From Salipiger mangrovisoli (GTDB lineage Bacteria; Pseudomonadota; Alphaproteobacteria; Rhodobacterales; Rhodobacteraceae), in assembly GCF_015223355.1 (NCBI RefSeq), contig NZ_JADFFK010000010.1, positions 145,287 through 209,286 on the forward strand: a stretch of DNA of 64,000 bases, read 5' to 3'. Each line of letters opens with the position of its first letter. Position 1 is the first letter of the stretch. A program made the position numbers and the translations under genes. The notes under the pieces were generated by a model. The model worked only from the letters and a program-made list of their open reading frames with translations, was not told the DNA's origin and made no database searches. This document shows, piece by piece, positions 26,292 to 34,887 of this stretch.

Positions 26292-27350
26292 ATGCCGACT
26301 CCCCACATCACCGCCGTCATCTGCCTGCGCAACGAGGGCGCATTCCTGCTCGACTGGCTGGCGCATCACCTCGCCGCCGGGGTGAGCCACGTGGTGGCCC
26401 TCAGCAACGACTGCCAGGACGGCACCGATGCGCTGCTCGACCGGCTGGCCGAGGTAGCGCCCCTGACCCATCTCCGCAACGACGGCCCCTATGACAAGGG
26501 CGGCATCCAGTTCACCGGGCTGAAGCTGGCGGACCGCGCCGAGGCGGTGCGCAGGGCGGATTGGCTGCTGGCGCTGGACGTGGATGAATTCGTCAATGTG
26601 CACGCGGGTGATCACACCCTGCCCGCGCTCATCGCCGCGCTGCCCGAGGCGACGGCGATCACCCTCACCTGGCGGCTGTTCGGCAACGCCGGCGTGGTTG
26701 GCTACACCGACACCCCGGTGCCCGCGCTATTCACCCGCGCCGCGCCGGTGCGGATGCATTGGCCCTGGCGCTCGGCGATGTTCAAGACGCTCTACCGCAA
26801 TGATGGCAGCTACGCCAAGCTTGGCGTCCACCGACCGCGCAGCCCCGATCCGGCCCGGCTGGCGCAGGCCCGCTGGTTCGATGGCGAGGGGCGGGAGCTC
26901 GACGGCCAGTTCCGCACCCGGCGGATCTTCTCGAACTACGGGCGGTCGAACTACGCGCTGGCACAGCTCAACCACTACCCGCTCGGAGCGATGGAGAGCT
27001 ACGTGCTCAAGGCCGATCGCGGCCGCGCGGTTCACAGCGAGCAGCTGCTTGGACTGGACTATTGGGTCGAACGGAACTTCAACACCGACGAGGACCGCAG
27101 CATCGCGGCGCTGGCCAGGCCAAGCGGCGCGCGGCGCGCAGGCTTTGCCGCCGACCCTCAACTTGCCGCGTTGCACGACCGCGCGGTGCGCTGGCGCAAG
27201 GCGCGTTTCGCCGAGCTAATGGCGCAGGAGCCTTTCCGTGCGCTCATGGGGCGGCTGATGATGACCCCGCCCTCGCGCCCGCTTCCGCCCGAACTCGCCG
27301 GGCCGCTGATCGCCGCCGCCACCCGCGCCAGGCAGCGCGGCGAAGGTTAG
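26292..27350 (+). CDS. Glycosyltransferase family 2-like protein, third paralogue
   Basis: This protein of 352 residues closes the cluster. It shares all the landmarks of the other two: ITAVICLRNEGAFLLDW, LSNDCQDGTDALLD, the LALDVDEFVNV acidic motif and LNHYPLGAMESYVLKADRG. It starts three bases after the previous stop codon, so translation is probably coupled. The acceptor is unknown. Together with its neighbours it suggests assembly of a modified surface glycan rather than primary metabolism. Confidence 0.82.
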   Translation: MPTPHITAVICLRNEGAFLLDWLAHHLAAGVSHVVALSNDCQDGTDALLDRLAEVAPLTHLRNDGPYDKGGIQFTGLKLADRAEAVRRADWLLALDVDEFVNVHAGDHTLPALIAALPEATAITLTWRLFGNAGVVGYTDTPVPALFTRAAPVRMHWPWRSAMFKTLYRNDGSYAKLGVHRPRSPDPARLAQARWFDGEGRELDGQFRTRRIFSNYGRSNYALAQLNHYPLGAMESYVLKADRGRAVHSEQLLGLDYWVERNFNTDEDRSIAALARPSGARRAGFAADPQLAALHDRAVRWRKARFAELMAQEPFRALMGRLMMTPPSRPLPPELAGPLIAAATRARQRGEG

Positions 27351-27512
27351 GATTGTCCGCGCAAACGCTTCCATCCGGGCAATTTTTCTTGCCGCCGCAC
27401 CACCGTCGTATTACCCCTAAACCCACATATTTCCGCCTCAATCCACGCGCAGGCTCAGCCTTGCACCGGACGGTCGGAAGCGGCGCGAAGACCCCGCCTT
27501 GAACGGGCCCCG

Positions 27513-28514
27513 ATGGCGAGCGACAGGACGATGGCAGGTATCATGAAGGACAGCGCGGATCTGATCAGGCCCGAGAACGTCTTCGAGGACGAGCTCGACC
27601 TCACCGATGTTGATCTCAGCATGCATTCCGGCCGCGCCTGGATCGACGCCATCTCCGAGGTTGGCGAGGCGCATGGCTTTGCCGAGCCGCTGGGCAAACG
27701 CCACCACGCGATCTTTGTCGAGGATGGCGACACGCTTCTCGTGACCTTCGAGTCGATGCCTGGGATCGCCGCCTACAGCCAAACCGCCACGCCGCTCGGC
27801 TGGGAGATGCAGGCGATCGAGGGGTGGTCCAATCTGTCGCTGATCTGCACCGCCGACACTTGGTTCCGCGACCGCGAGGTCGTCGATTTCTTCGACCAGT
27901 TGTTGGATGACGGCTTTTTCGACGAGTTCGAGAAGGTGATCTTCTACGGTGCCGGACCCTGCGGCTATGCCGCCGCCGCCTATTCGGTGACCGCGCCCGG
28001 CGCGCGCGTCGTCCTGCTCCAGCCGCAGGCCACGCTCGACCCGCGGGTGGCGGAATGGGACGACCGCTTCCCTGAAATGCGCCGTGTCGATTTCACCTCG
28101 CGCTTCGGCTACGCGCCGGACATGATCGACGCCGCGCAGGCCGCCTATGTGCTTTACGACCCTCAGGAGCGGATGGATGCCATGCATGCGGCGCTGTTCG
28201 AACGGCGCAACGTGACGCGCTTCCGGCTGCCCTACATGGGCGATGCGCTGCAGGGCGACCTGCTCGAGATGGACCTCGTGCACCCGATCCTCGATGCCGC
28301 CGCCGATGACCGGCTCGACCGCGCCGAGATGGCACGGCTGCTGCGCGCGCGGCGCAGCCACGTGCCCTACCTGCGCCGCCTGCTGTCACGGCTCGACGCC
28401 GAGGAACGACCGCTGCTGGCCGAATGGCTCTGCACCAATGTCACCGCGCGGATGAACGCCCCGCGCTTCCGGCGCCGCCTGGAGGCGCTGCGGACCGAGG
28501 CCGAGGGCCAGTAA
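27513..28514 (+). CDS. Conserved Roseobacter-type protein with a hydrolase-like elbow, function unknown
   Basis: This is a protein of 333 residues. I recall similar proteins in many roseobacter genomes, often mislabelled as phosphoadenosine phosphosulfate reductase. The C-x-x-C or ECGLH motif of that enzyme is not present. The segment FYGAGPCGYAAAAYSVTAPG followed by LLQPQATLDPR resembles the nucleophile elbow and following strand of alpha/beta hydrolases, with Cys where Ser is usual. This is inference. Three in-frame ATGs lie at 27513, 27531 and 27543, none with a strong ribosome-binding site, so the start is uncertain. It follows the glycosyltransferase cluster by 162 bp and may be a separate unit. 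Confidence 0.7.
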   Translation: MASDRTMAGIMKDSADLIRPENVFEDELDLTDVDLSMHSGRAWIDAISEVGEAHGFAEPLGKRHHAIFVEDGDTLLVTFESMPGIAAYSQTATPLGWEMQAIEGWSNLSLICTADTWFRDREVVDFFDQLLDDGFFDEFEKVIFYGAGPCGYAAAAYSVTAPGARVVLLQPQATLDPRVAEWDDRFPEMRRVDFTSRFGYAPDMIDAAQAAYVLYDPQERMDAMHAALFERRNVTRFRLPYMGDALQGDLLEMDLVHPILDAAADDRLDRAEMARLLRARRSHVPYLRRLLSRLDAEERPLLAEWLCTNVTARMNAPRFRRRLEALRTEAEGQ

Positions 28515-28601
28515 CACCGACCAGGGATTGACCCAGGACACGCCCCCGCCCGACCCTGCCTGGCCGTCGACCGAGGTCGCCGGGCGGCGCCTGCCGCTGC
28601 G

Positions 28602-29717
28602 TCAGACCACCAGCGAGCCGACGCGCGAGACCTGCCCGCCGCCGACCGGCGCCGCGACGCCCGTGGTCGCGGGCGCCGAGGTCGGCCAGCCCTGCGCGAC
28701 CCGAACCGCCAGGAAACCGAAGGCTTGCGCTTCCAGCATGTCGCCATCGAGCCCGGCCGCCTCGACCGGAACCACCGGACAGTCGATCCCGGCGGCCAGC
28801 ATCGCCATCATCACCGGGTTGTGCCTCCCGCCGCCGGTGACCAGCAGCCGCTCGGGCGGGCTCGGGCAATGCTCCATGCCCTGCATCACCGCCGCCGCTG
28901 CCATGGCGGTCATCGTGGCCGCGGCATCCGCATCCGACAGCTCGCGCACGAGGTCGAGCATCAGCGAGAAATCATCCCGATCGAGGGATTTCGGCGGCAT
29001 GCGGCGGAAGAACCCCTCCTCCAGGAAGAGCTCCAGAGCGCCATCGGCCACCTCTCCCTGCGCGGCGAGGGCGCCGTCGCGGTCGCAGTCGAGCCCCAGG
29101 CGCTCGCCGACCAGGTCGTTGATCGGCGCATTCGCCGGGCCGGTGTCGAAGGCGAGCAGCGCGCCCGGTATCTCGGGCGAGGATTTGCGAGGATCGACCC
29201 ACGTCAGGTTGCCGACACCGCCAAGGTTCAGGAAGGCGACCGGGCGGTCGGCTTTCATCCACTTGGCACAGGCGAAGTGATAGAAGGGTGCCAGCGGCGC
29301 GCCCTCGCCTCCGAGGGCCACGTCGGCGGAGCGGAAATCCCAGACCACGTCGCGCCCCAGCGCTTCGGCAAGCGCCGCGCCGTCGCCCAGCTGATGCGTG
29401 CCGCGCCCCTGCGGCTCATGCGCCAGCGTCTGGCCGTGGAAGCCCACCAGCTCGGCCTCGGGAAAGTCGGCCAGCAACTCGGCATGGGCGCGCTGCACAA
29501 CCGAGAGCGCCTCTTCCAGCCCCTCGCCCGGCCAGCGCCCCAGCGCCGCCTTCAGCACCCGGCGCTCGGCCTCGGAATAGGGCCGGTAGCCGCCGCGTCC
29601 GAACTCGTGGATCTGCGCCCCGTCGGTGCGGATCAGCGCCGCGTCCACCCCGTCGAGAGAGGTCCCCGACATACACCCCAGAGCCCAAACGGAGCGTGCA
29701 CCCAACTTGCCCTTCAC
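28602..29717 (-). CDS. anmK: Anhydro-N-acetylmuramic acid kinase
   Basis: This enzyme recycles cell-wall sugar by opening and phosphorylating 1,6-anhydro-MurNAc. It has 371 residues from GTG 29717, chosen because GGGGAAGG lies five bases upstream. A GTG at 29768 would leave no promoter room beside the divergent tyrS. Family motifs are [15 protein letters not shown] at the start, [19 protein letters not shown] and [12 protein letters not shown]. NagZ, another wall-recycling enzyme, is encoded at 47.2 kb. The gene is divergent from tyrS across a symmetric promoter region. Confidence 0.93.
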   Translation of the reverse strand: MKGKLGARSVWALGCMSGTSLDGVDAALIRTDGAQIHEFGRGGYRPYSEAERRVLKAALGRWPGEGLEEALSVVQRAHAELLADFPEAELVGFHGQTLAHEPQGRGTHQLGDGAALAEALGRDVVWDFRSADVALGGEGAPLAPFYHFACAKWMKADRPVAFLNLGGVGNLTWVDPRKSSPEIPGALLAFDTGPANAPINDLVGERLGLDCDRDGALAAQGEVADGALELFLEEGFFRRMPPKSLDRDDFSLMLDLVRELSDADAAATMTAMAAAAVMQGMEHCPSPPERLLVTGGGRHNPVMMAMLAAGIDCPVVPVEAAGLDGDMLEAQAFGFLAVRVAQGWPTSAPATTGVAAPVGGGQVSRVGSLVV

Positions 29718-29733
29718 CTTCGCCTTCCCCGCG

Positions 29734-29758
29734 CTTATAGGAACTTTCGGACTATAAG
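29734..29758. promoter_or_regulatory. Symmetric divergent promoter element between anmK and tyrS
   Basis: CTTATAG and CTATAAG form a 7-bp inverted repeat with an 11-bp spacer. Each arm reads TATAAG on its own strand, so the site could supply a -10 element in both directions. Clear -35 elements were not found. Confidence 0.4.
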
Positions 29759-29769
29759 AGGGATCCACG

Positions 29770-31020
29770 ATGACCTACCATCCCAAATCGGACTTCATGC
29801 GCGTCATGATCGAGCGCGGCTATCTCGCCGACTGCACCGATTACCAGGGCCTCGACGAGGCGCTGTGCAAGGGCGTGGTCACCGCCTATATCGGCTATGA
29901 CGCGACGGCGAAATCGCTGCACGTGGGCCACCTGCTCAACATCATGATGCTGCGCTGGCTGCAGAAGACCGGCCACAAGCCGATCACCCTGATGGGCGGC
30001 GGCACCACCAAGGTGGGCGATCCCTCGTTCCGCTCGGACGAGCGCCCGCTGCTCGGGCCGGAACAGATCGACGCCAACATCGAGGGCATGAAGCAGGTCT
30101 TCGCCAAGTACCTGAGCTACGGCGGCGGCGAGACCGACGCGCTGATGCTCAACAACGCCGAGTGGCTCGACAACCTCAATTACCTCGAGTTCCTGCGCGA
30201 CATCGGCCGCCATTTCTCGGTGAACCGGATGCTGTCCTTCGAGAGCGTGAAGTCGCGCCTCGACCGCGAGCAGTCGCTGTCGTTCCTCGAGTTCAACTAC
30301 ATGATCCTGCAGGCCTACGACTTCCTCGAACTGAACCGCCGCTACGGCTGCGTGCTGCAGATGGGCGGCTCGGACCAGTGGGGCAACATCATCAACGGCA
30401 TCGACCTGACCCGCCGGGTGCTGGACCACGAAATCTACGGCCTGACCTCGCCGCTGCTGACCACCTCGGACGGTCGCAAGATGGGCAAGAGCCAGGGCGG
30501 CGCCATGTGGCTCAACGCCGACATGCTCTCGCCCTACGAGTTCTGGCAGTTCTGGCGCAACACCACCGATGCCGACACCGGCCGGTTCCTCAAGCTCTAC
30601 ACCGAGCTGCCGGTCGAGGAATGCGAGCGCCTCGGCGCGCTGCAGGGCTCGGAGATCAATGCCGCCAAGATCATCCTCGCCAACGAGGTCACCACGCTTT
30701 GCCACGGCGCCGAGGCGGCTGCTGCCGCAGAGGCGACGGCGCGCGAGGTCTTCGAGAAGGGCGGCGTCGGGGACGACCTGCCGACGCTCGAGCTGACCTC
30801 CGAGGAAGTGGGCGACGGCATCTCGATCGTGCAGCTGATCGTCCGCGCGGGGCTCGCCAAGACCGGCAAGGAAGCGAAGCGCCTGATCGCCGAGAACGGC
30901 GCGCGCCTCGACGACGCGCCGCTGACCGACGCCGGGCTGATGCTGGACGCCGGGGCGCTGGCCTCGCCGGTGAAGCTCTCGGCCGGCAAGAAACGCCACG
31001 CGCTGGTGAAGCTGGGCTGA
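29770..31020 (+). CDS. tyrS: Tyrosyl-tRNA synthetase
   Basis: This enzyme charges tRNA-Tyr. It has 416 residues, class I. The HIGH-type motif is KSLHVGHLL near residue 50, the tyrosine-binding region is [10 protein letters not shown], and the KMSKS-type loop is [13 protein letters not shown]. The C-terminal S4-like RNA-binding domain covers about 345-416 ([22 protein letters not shown]). AGAGGG lies ahead of the ATG. A terminator follows the stop codon. Confidence 0.97.
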   Translation: MTYHPKSDFMRVMIERGYLADCTDYQGLDEALCKGVVTAYIGYDATAKSLHVGHLLNIMMLRWLQKTGHKPITLMGGGTTKVGDPSFRSDERPLLGPEQIDANIEGMKQVFAKYLSYGGGETDALMLNNAEWLDNLNYLEFLRDIGRHFSVNRMLSFESVKSRLDREQSLSFLEFNYMILQAYDFLELNRRYGCVLQMGGSDQWGNIINGIDLTRRVLDHEIYGLTSPLLTTSDGRKMGKSQGGAMWLNADMLSPYEFWQFWRNTTDADTGRFLKLYTELPVEECERLGALQGSEINAAKIILANEVTTLCHGAEAAAAAEATAREVFEKGGVGDDLPTLELTSEEVGDGISIVQLIVRAGLAKTGKEAKRLIAENGARLDDAPLTDAGLMLDAGALASPVKLSAGKKRHALVKLG

Positions 31021-31044
31021 GGCTCTTCCGGCCGGAGTTCACAA

Positions 31045-31077
31045 GGGCGGTGCCGCGCGGTGCCGCCCTTCTTCTTT
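31045..31077 (+). terminator. Terminator of tyrS
   Basis: GGGCGG and CCGCCC arms, separated by a 12-base partly self-complementary loop, are followed by TTCTTCTTT 25 bases after the tyrS stop codon. Confidence 0.65.
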
Positions 31078-31191
31078 GCCGCAAGGACAGCCCGCCCGGA
31101 CCCGCGCCGAAAGCCCCGGCACGACGACTCCACCGCACAGCGTGCCGCTTTCGGACATGTGCGCCGCCCGGCCCGCAGCCATGCTGGAGCC

Positions 31192-33219
31192 ATGACCGAG
31201 CCCGCCGATCCCCTCGTCGTCTTTACCCCCTCCGGCAAACGCGGCCGCGTGGCTGCCGGGACGCCGGTGCTCGAGGCCGCCCGCCAACTGGGCGTCGATC
31301 TCGACTCGGTCTGCGGCGGGCGGGGCATCTGCGCGCGCTGCCAGGTCACCCCCGTCTTCGGGCATTTCGCCAAGCATGGCATCACCTGCGACGAAACCAC
31401 GCTGTCCGACCGGAACGCGACCGAGGCCCGTTACACCGAGAAGCGCGGGCTTGCCCCCGGCCGCCGCCTCGGCTGCCAGGCGCGCATTCTCGGTAACGTG
31501 GTGATCGACGTGCCCGCCGAGAGCCAGCTGCACCGGCAGGTGATCCGCAAGGCTGCCGACGCGCGGCCGGCGACCATGGACCCAGCGCTGCGGCTCTGCC
31601 TCCTCGAGGTCGCCCCGCCCGACATGCACGCCCCGTCCGGCGATCTCGAACGGCTCATGGAAGCGCTCCGGGCGCAATGGGGGATCGCCGACGCAAGCGT
31701 CGATCCCGGCGTATTCGCGCAGCTTCAGAAGACCCTGCGCGCCGGCGACTGGACCGTCACCGCGGCGCTGCACCGGGCCTCGGCAGAAGCCCCGCCGCTC
31801 CTCACCGCGCTCTGGCCGGGTCTGCTGGAGGGCGATCTCTATGGTCTGGCCATCGACCTCGGGTCCACCACCATCGCCGCGCATCTCGTCTCGTTGCGCG
31901 GCGGCGAGGTCGTCGCATCGTCAGGGGTGATGAACCCGCAGATCCGCTTCGGCGAGGACCTCATGTCGCGCATTTCCTACGCGATGATGACGCCCGGCGG
32001 GGCGGCCGAGATGACCGGGGCCGTGCGCGCGGCGCTGAATGGGCTGGTGGCGGAGCTGGCCGCCAGCGCGGACGTCTGCACCGACCGCATTCTCGACATG
32101 ACCATCGTCGGAAACCCGGTGATGCACCATCTGCTGCTCGGACTGGACCCCGTGGAACTGGGACAGGCCCCCTTCGCACTCGCCACCGCCTCGGCGCGCG
32201 ACCTGCCAGCCCGCGATCTCGGCCTTGGCGCCCTGCCTTCCGGCGCGCAGGTCTACCTGCTGCCGCTCATCGCCGGTCATGTCGGTGCCGATGCCGCCGC
32301 CGTCGCCCTTGCCGAAGCACCCGAACTGTCCGACGATCTGGTGCTGATTGTCGATGTCGGCACCAATGCCGAGCTGCTGCTTGGCAACCGCGGCCGGGTG
32401 CTCGCCTGTTCCTCGCCCACCGGCCCGGCCTTCGAGGGGGCGCAGATCAGCTCCGGCCAGCGCGCCGCGCCCGGCGCCATCGAGGCGATCCGCATCGACC
32501 CGGCGACAAAAGAGCCCCGCTTCCGCGTCATCGGCTGTCCGCTCTGGTCCGACGAGCCCGGCTTTGCCGCGGCCACCGCCCGCACCGGCGTCACCGGCCT
32601 CTGCGGGTCGGGCATCATCGAGGCGGTGGCCGAAATGCGCCTGGCCGGGCTGCTCGACGCGGGAGGGCTGATCGGCTCGGCGCAGCAGACCGGAACGGCG
32701 CGGATGCGCGCCGAAGGCCGGACCCACGCCTATCTGATCCACGACGGCAGCGCCTCGGGCGGGCCGATCGTCAGCGTCACGCAGGCCGACATCCGCGCCA
32801 TCCAGCTGGCGAAGGCCGCGCTCTACGCGGGCGCGAGACTGCTGATGGACGAGATGGGCGTCGATGCGGTGGACCGGGTGGTGCTGGCCGGGGCCTTCGG
32901 CGCGCATGTCTCGCCGCAACATGCGCTGGTTCTGGGCATGATCCCCGACGTGCCGGTCATCCGCGTAAGCTCAGCCGGCAATGCCGCCGGCACCGGTGCC
33001 CGCATCGCGCTCTGCAGCCTTGCCGCGCGCCGCCGGATCGAACGCGAGGTCCGCCGCATCACCAAGGTCGAAACCGCGCTGGAACCGCGGTTCCAGGAGC
33101 ATTTCGTCGCCGCCAGCGCGATCCCCCATGCCACCGCCGCCTTCGCGCGGCTGCGCCGGAACCTGCCCCTGCCCGAGCCCTCGTTCAACACCGAGGGCAG
33201 CCGCCGCAGGCGGCGCTAA
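31192..33219 (+). CDS. RamA/RACo-like reductive activator of corrinoid proteins (ferredoxin plus ASKHA domain)
   Basis: This protein of 675 residues starts at ATG 31192. The N-terminal 2Fe-2S ferredoxin domain (residues 1-110) has its cysteines in SVCGGRGICARCQ and later RRLGCQAR. A linker leads to the actin-like ATPase core of the DUF4445 family: AIDLGSTTIAAHLVSL near 225, DVGTNAELLLGNRG, LCGSGIIEAVAEM and a VLAGAFGAHV motif. Proteins of this family use ATP to reduce inactivated cob(II)alamin. In roseobacters such a protein is believed to serve methionine synthase when MetH lacks its own reactivation domain; I recall this for Phaeobacter. metH lies at the left edge of this window. Alternative clients are methylamine or betaine methyltransferases. 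Confidence 0.88.
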   Translation: MTEPADPLVVFTPSGKRGRVAAGTPVLEAARQLGVDLDSVCGGRGICARCQVTPVFGHFAKHGITCDETTLSDRNATEARYTEKRGLAPGRRLGCQARILGNVVIDVPAESQLHRQVIRKAADARPATMDPALRLCLLEVAPPDMHAPSGDLERLMEALRAQWGIADASVDPGVFAQLQKTLRAGDWTVTAALHRASAEAPPLLTALWPGLLEGDLYGLAIDLGSTTIAAHLVSLRGGEVVASSGVMNPQIRFGEDLMSRISYAMMTPGGAAEMTGAVRAALNGLVAELAASADVCTDRILDMTIVGNPVMHHLLLGLDPVELGQAPFALATASARDLPARDLGLGALPSGAQVYLLPLIAGHVGADAAAVALAEAPELSDDLVLIVDVGTNAELLLGNRGRVLACSSPTGPAFEGAQISSGQRAAPGAIEAIRIDPATKEPRFRVIGCPLWSDEPGFAAATARTGVTGLCGSGIIEAVAEMRLAGLLDAGGLIGSAQQTGTARMRAEGRTHAYLIHDGSASGGPIVSVTQADIRAIQLAKAALYAGARLLMDEMGVDAVDRVVLAGAFGAHVSPQHALVLGMIPDVPVIRVSSAGNAAGTGARIALCSLAARRRIEREVRRITKVETALEPRFQEHFVAASAIPHATAAFARLRRNLPLPEPSFNTEGSRRRRR

Positions 33220-33411
33220 CTGCGGTTTCTCATGCGGTCGGTGATCGCCGCGAGCAGAGGCACCGAATGAGGCCTTCAGCGTTTTCACCCGGCAAGCCGA
33301 CGCGCAGGTCGGCGTTGCGCCATGTTGAGGAGGGGCGCGCAGGACCACGGGCCCGTTCGCACAGAAGGATATGGATGAACCGCGCGGCCCTGCAGGCGGT
33401 CTTTGGCGTTC

Positions 33412-33600
33412 AGCGCCGCGCGTCGAGGTGGCGGATGCCCGGCCAGCACAGCGCTGTGCGAAACCGAGCCGGCCACCTGCGCCGCGTGCGGACGGACACG
33501 CCAAAGACCTGCGCCACCTCGGCAGCGCCTTGTTCCTGGTGCGGCTTGATCATTCTTGCCTGTCACGGGCTGAAGACTGGCGATTGCGGTGCACCCCGCG
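33412..33600 (-). pseudogene. Degraded IS481-type transposase N-terminus, with an inverted partial second copy alongside
   Basis: In the 407-bp gap after the activator gene, the minus strand shows pieces of an IS481-like transposase N-terminus in different frames. VHRNRQSSARDRQE near 33594-33553 resembles the VHKNARLTP start, then after a frameshift EVAQVFGVSVRTRRRW resembles the helix-turn-helix. On the plus strand at about 33385-33440, QAVFGVQRRASRWRM repeats the same helix-turn-helix, giving an imperfect inverted repeat of about 45 bp. Stops and frameshifts show it is dead. No terminal repeats or target duplication were found. Confidence 0.5.
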
Positions 33601-33626
33601 CAGCGGCTGAACACCCGTCCGGAACG

Positions 33627-34616
33627 TCACACCTCGGCGCTGGCCACGATGTCGGACACCAGAGTTCGGAGATCCCCGAAATATCCGTTCGAGCGCGCGG
33701 GCGCCATCGGATCGGAGGTGATGGCGATGACCATCTCGCGCGCCGGAACCACGACCAGCATCTGCCCGCCATAGCCGCGCGCATAGGCCGCCTCTTCACC
33801 GGCGAAACGGGTCAGGAACCAGCCATAGCCATATTGATCGCCGGAGAAGGGCGAGCGCGCGCGCGGCTGCCAGGAGGTTTCGATCCAGGCCTGCGGCACC
33901 ACCTGGCGTTGTTGCCAGCGCCCGCCGCGCCGCACCATCTCGCCGATGCGCAGCAGCCCGCGCGGGCTCACCGCCATATCGTTGCCGCCAAGATAGCGCC
34001 CCTGCGGGTCGCGCACCCAGGGCGCGAACTCGATGCCCAGGGGATCGCCGAGACCCGCCCGCGCCAGCGACAGAAGGCTCTGCCCGGTCGCCGCGGAAAG
34101 CGCCGCTCCCAGCACATGCCAGCCGCCGGTAGAATAGATAAACGTCCCACCGGGCTCTGCCTGCGGTTGCGGCCGCAGCGCGCTGTCGAGCCAGTTTTCG
34201 CTCGCCACCCAGGCCCCGTACGAGGTGCCCGAGGTGCGCACCAGCCCGGCGCGCATCGACAAAAGATCGCCCACCGTCAGGCGATCGCGGCTGTCCCCCA
34301 GCGGGCCGCGACCAAGCAGCGGCAGCACCTCCGCCTCGACGCCCGCGATCGCGCCCCGCTCGATGGCAATGCCGGTGAGCAAGGCCAGAAAGGTCTTCGA
34401 CACCGATTTCACGTTGGCCACCCGGTCAAGCCCCGCTCCGCGATAGGCCTCCTCGAGCACCGGCGCGCCGCCCTGCCAAACCAACAGCGCGTGCAGCTGC
34501 CCGAGCGCCTCGGCGCGGGCGGCCCAGGGCCGGGATTGCGCCAGCGCGGGCGCGGCGATCAGGGCGGCGGCAGCGCCAAGAACGGCACGGCGGGAGGGGT
34601 TCGGTCCGAGGCTCAT
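33627..34616 (-). CDS. Serine hydrolase of the class C beta-lactamase/esterase superfamily
   Basis: This is a periplasmic hydrolase of 329 residues. A Tat-like signal (SRRAVLGAAAALIAAPALAQ) follows the ATG at 34616; a further upstream start adds non-conserved residues. The active-site motif S-x-x-K is SVSK, and the second motif is YSTG in place of Y-x-N. The family member could be a peptidase, esterase or beta-lactamase-like protein. Nothing shows antibiotic hydrolysis, and Y-S-T rather than Y-A-N makes a true AmpC-type lactamase unlikely. Confidence 0.85.
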   Translation of the reverse strand: MSLGPNPSRRAVLGAAAALIAAPALAQSRPWAARAEALGQLHALLVWQGGAPVLEEAYRGAGLDRVANVKSVSKTFLALLTGIAIERGAIAGVEAEVLPLLGRGPLGDSRDRLTVGDLLSMRAGLVRTSGTSYGAWVASENWLDSALRPQPQAEPGGTFIYSTGGWHVLGAALSAATGQSLLSLARAGLGDPLGIEFAPWVRDPQGRYLGGNDMAVSPRGLLRIGEMVRRGGRWQQRQVVPQAWIETSWQPRARSPFSGDQYGYGWFLTRFAGEEAAYARGYGGQMLVVVPAREMVIAITSDPMAPARSNGYFGDLRTLVSDIVASAEV

Positions 34617-34742
34617 GCCCTTGAAAATCGGCGCGGCCCGCGATCCCCGCAAGGCCACGCGGCATCACGGCCGCGTGTGCGCGGATTCTGTGCGGCCCCG
34701 CTTGACGCGCCCGCGCCGCCCGCGTAGATCAGCGGTCAGAGC

Positions 34743-34816
34743 GCGGGTATGATGTAATGGTAGCCTGTCAGCTTCCCAAGCTGAACGCGCGGGTTCGATT
34801 CCCGCTACCCGCTCCA
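34743..34816 (+). tRNA. tRNA-Gly (anticodon CCC)
   Basis: A 74-base cloverleaf: acceptor arms GCGGGTA and TACCCGC pair fully. The anticodon stem TCAGC/GCTGA encloses the loop TTCCCAA with anticodon CCC. The T-arm contains GGTTCGATTCC. Discriminator T and an encoded CCA end the gene. Confidence 0.96.
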
Positions 34817-34887
34817 AACCTTCCGAAATCCCTGACTGCACCGCCTTTCGGCCCTGCCTTTCGGCTTGGCCCGAATTCCCCTTTTCC

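Noticed and set aside
29718..29768. GTG 29768 as start of anmK
   Set aside because: It leaves one base between the two divergent start codons, with no promoter room. GTG 29717 has GGGGAAGG upstream and gives the family length.
33627..34616. Antibiotic-resistance beta-lactamase
   Set aside because: The SxxK motif is shared by many serine hydrolases, and the second motif is YSTG rather than Y-A-N. A resistance role is not supported.
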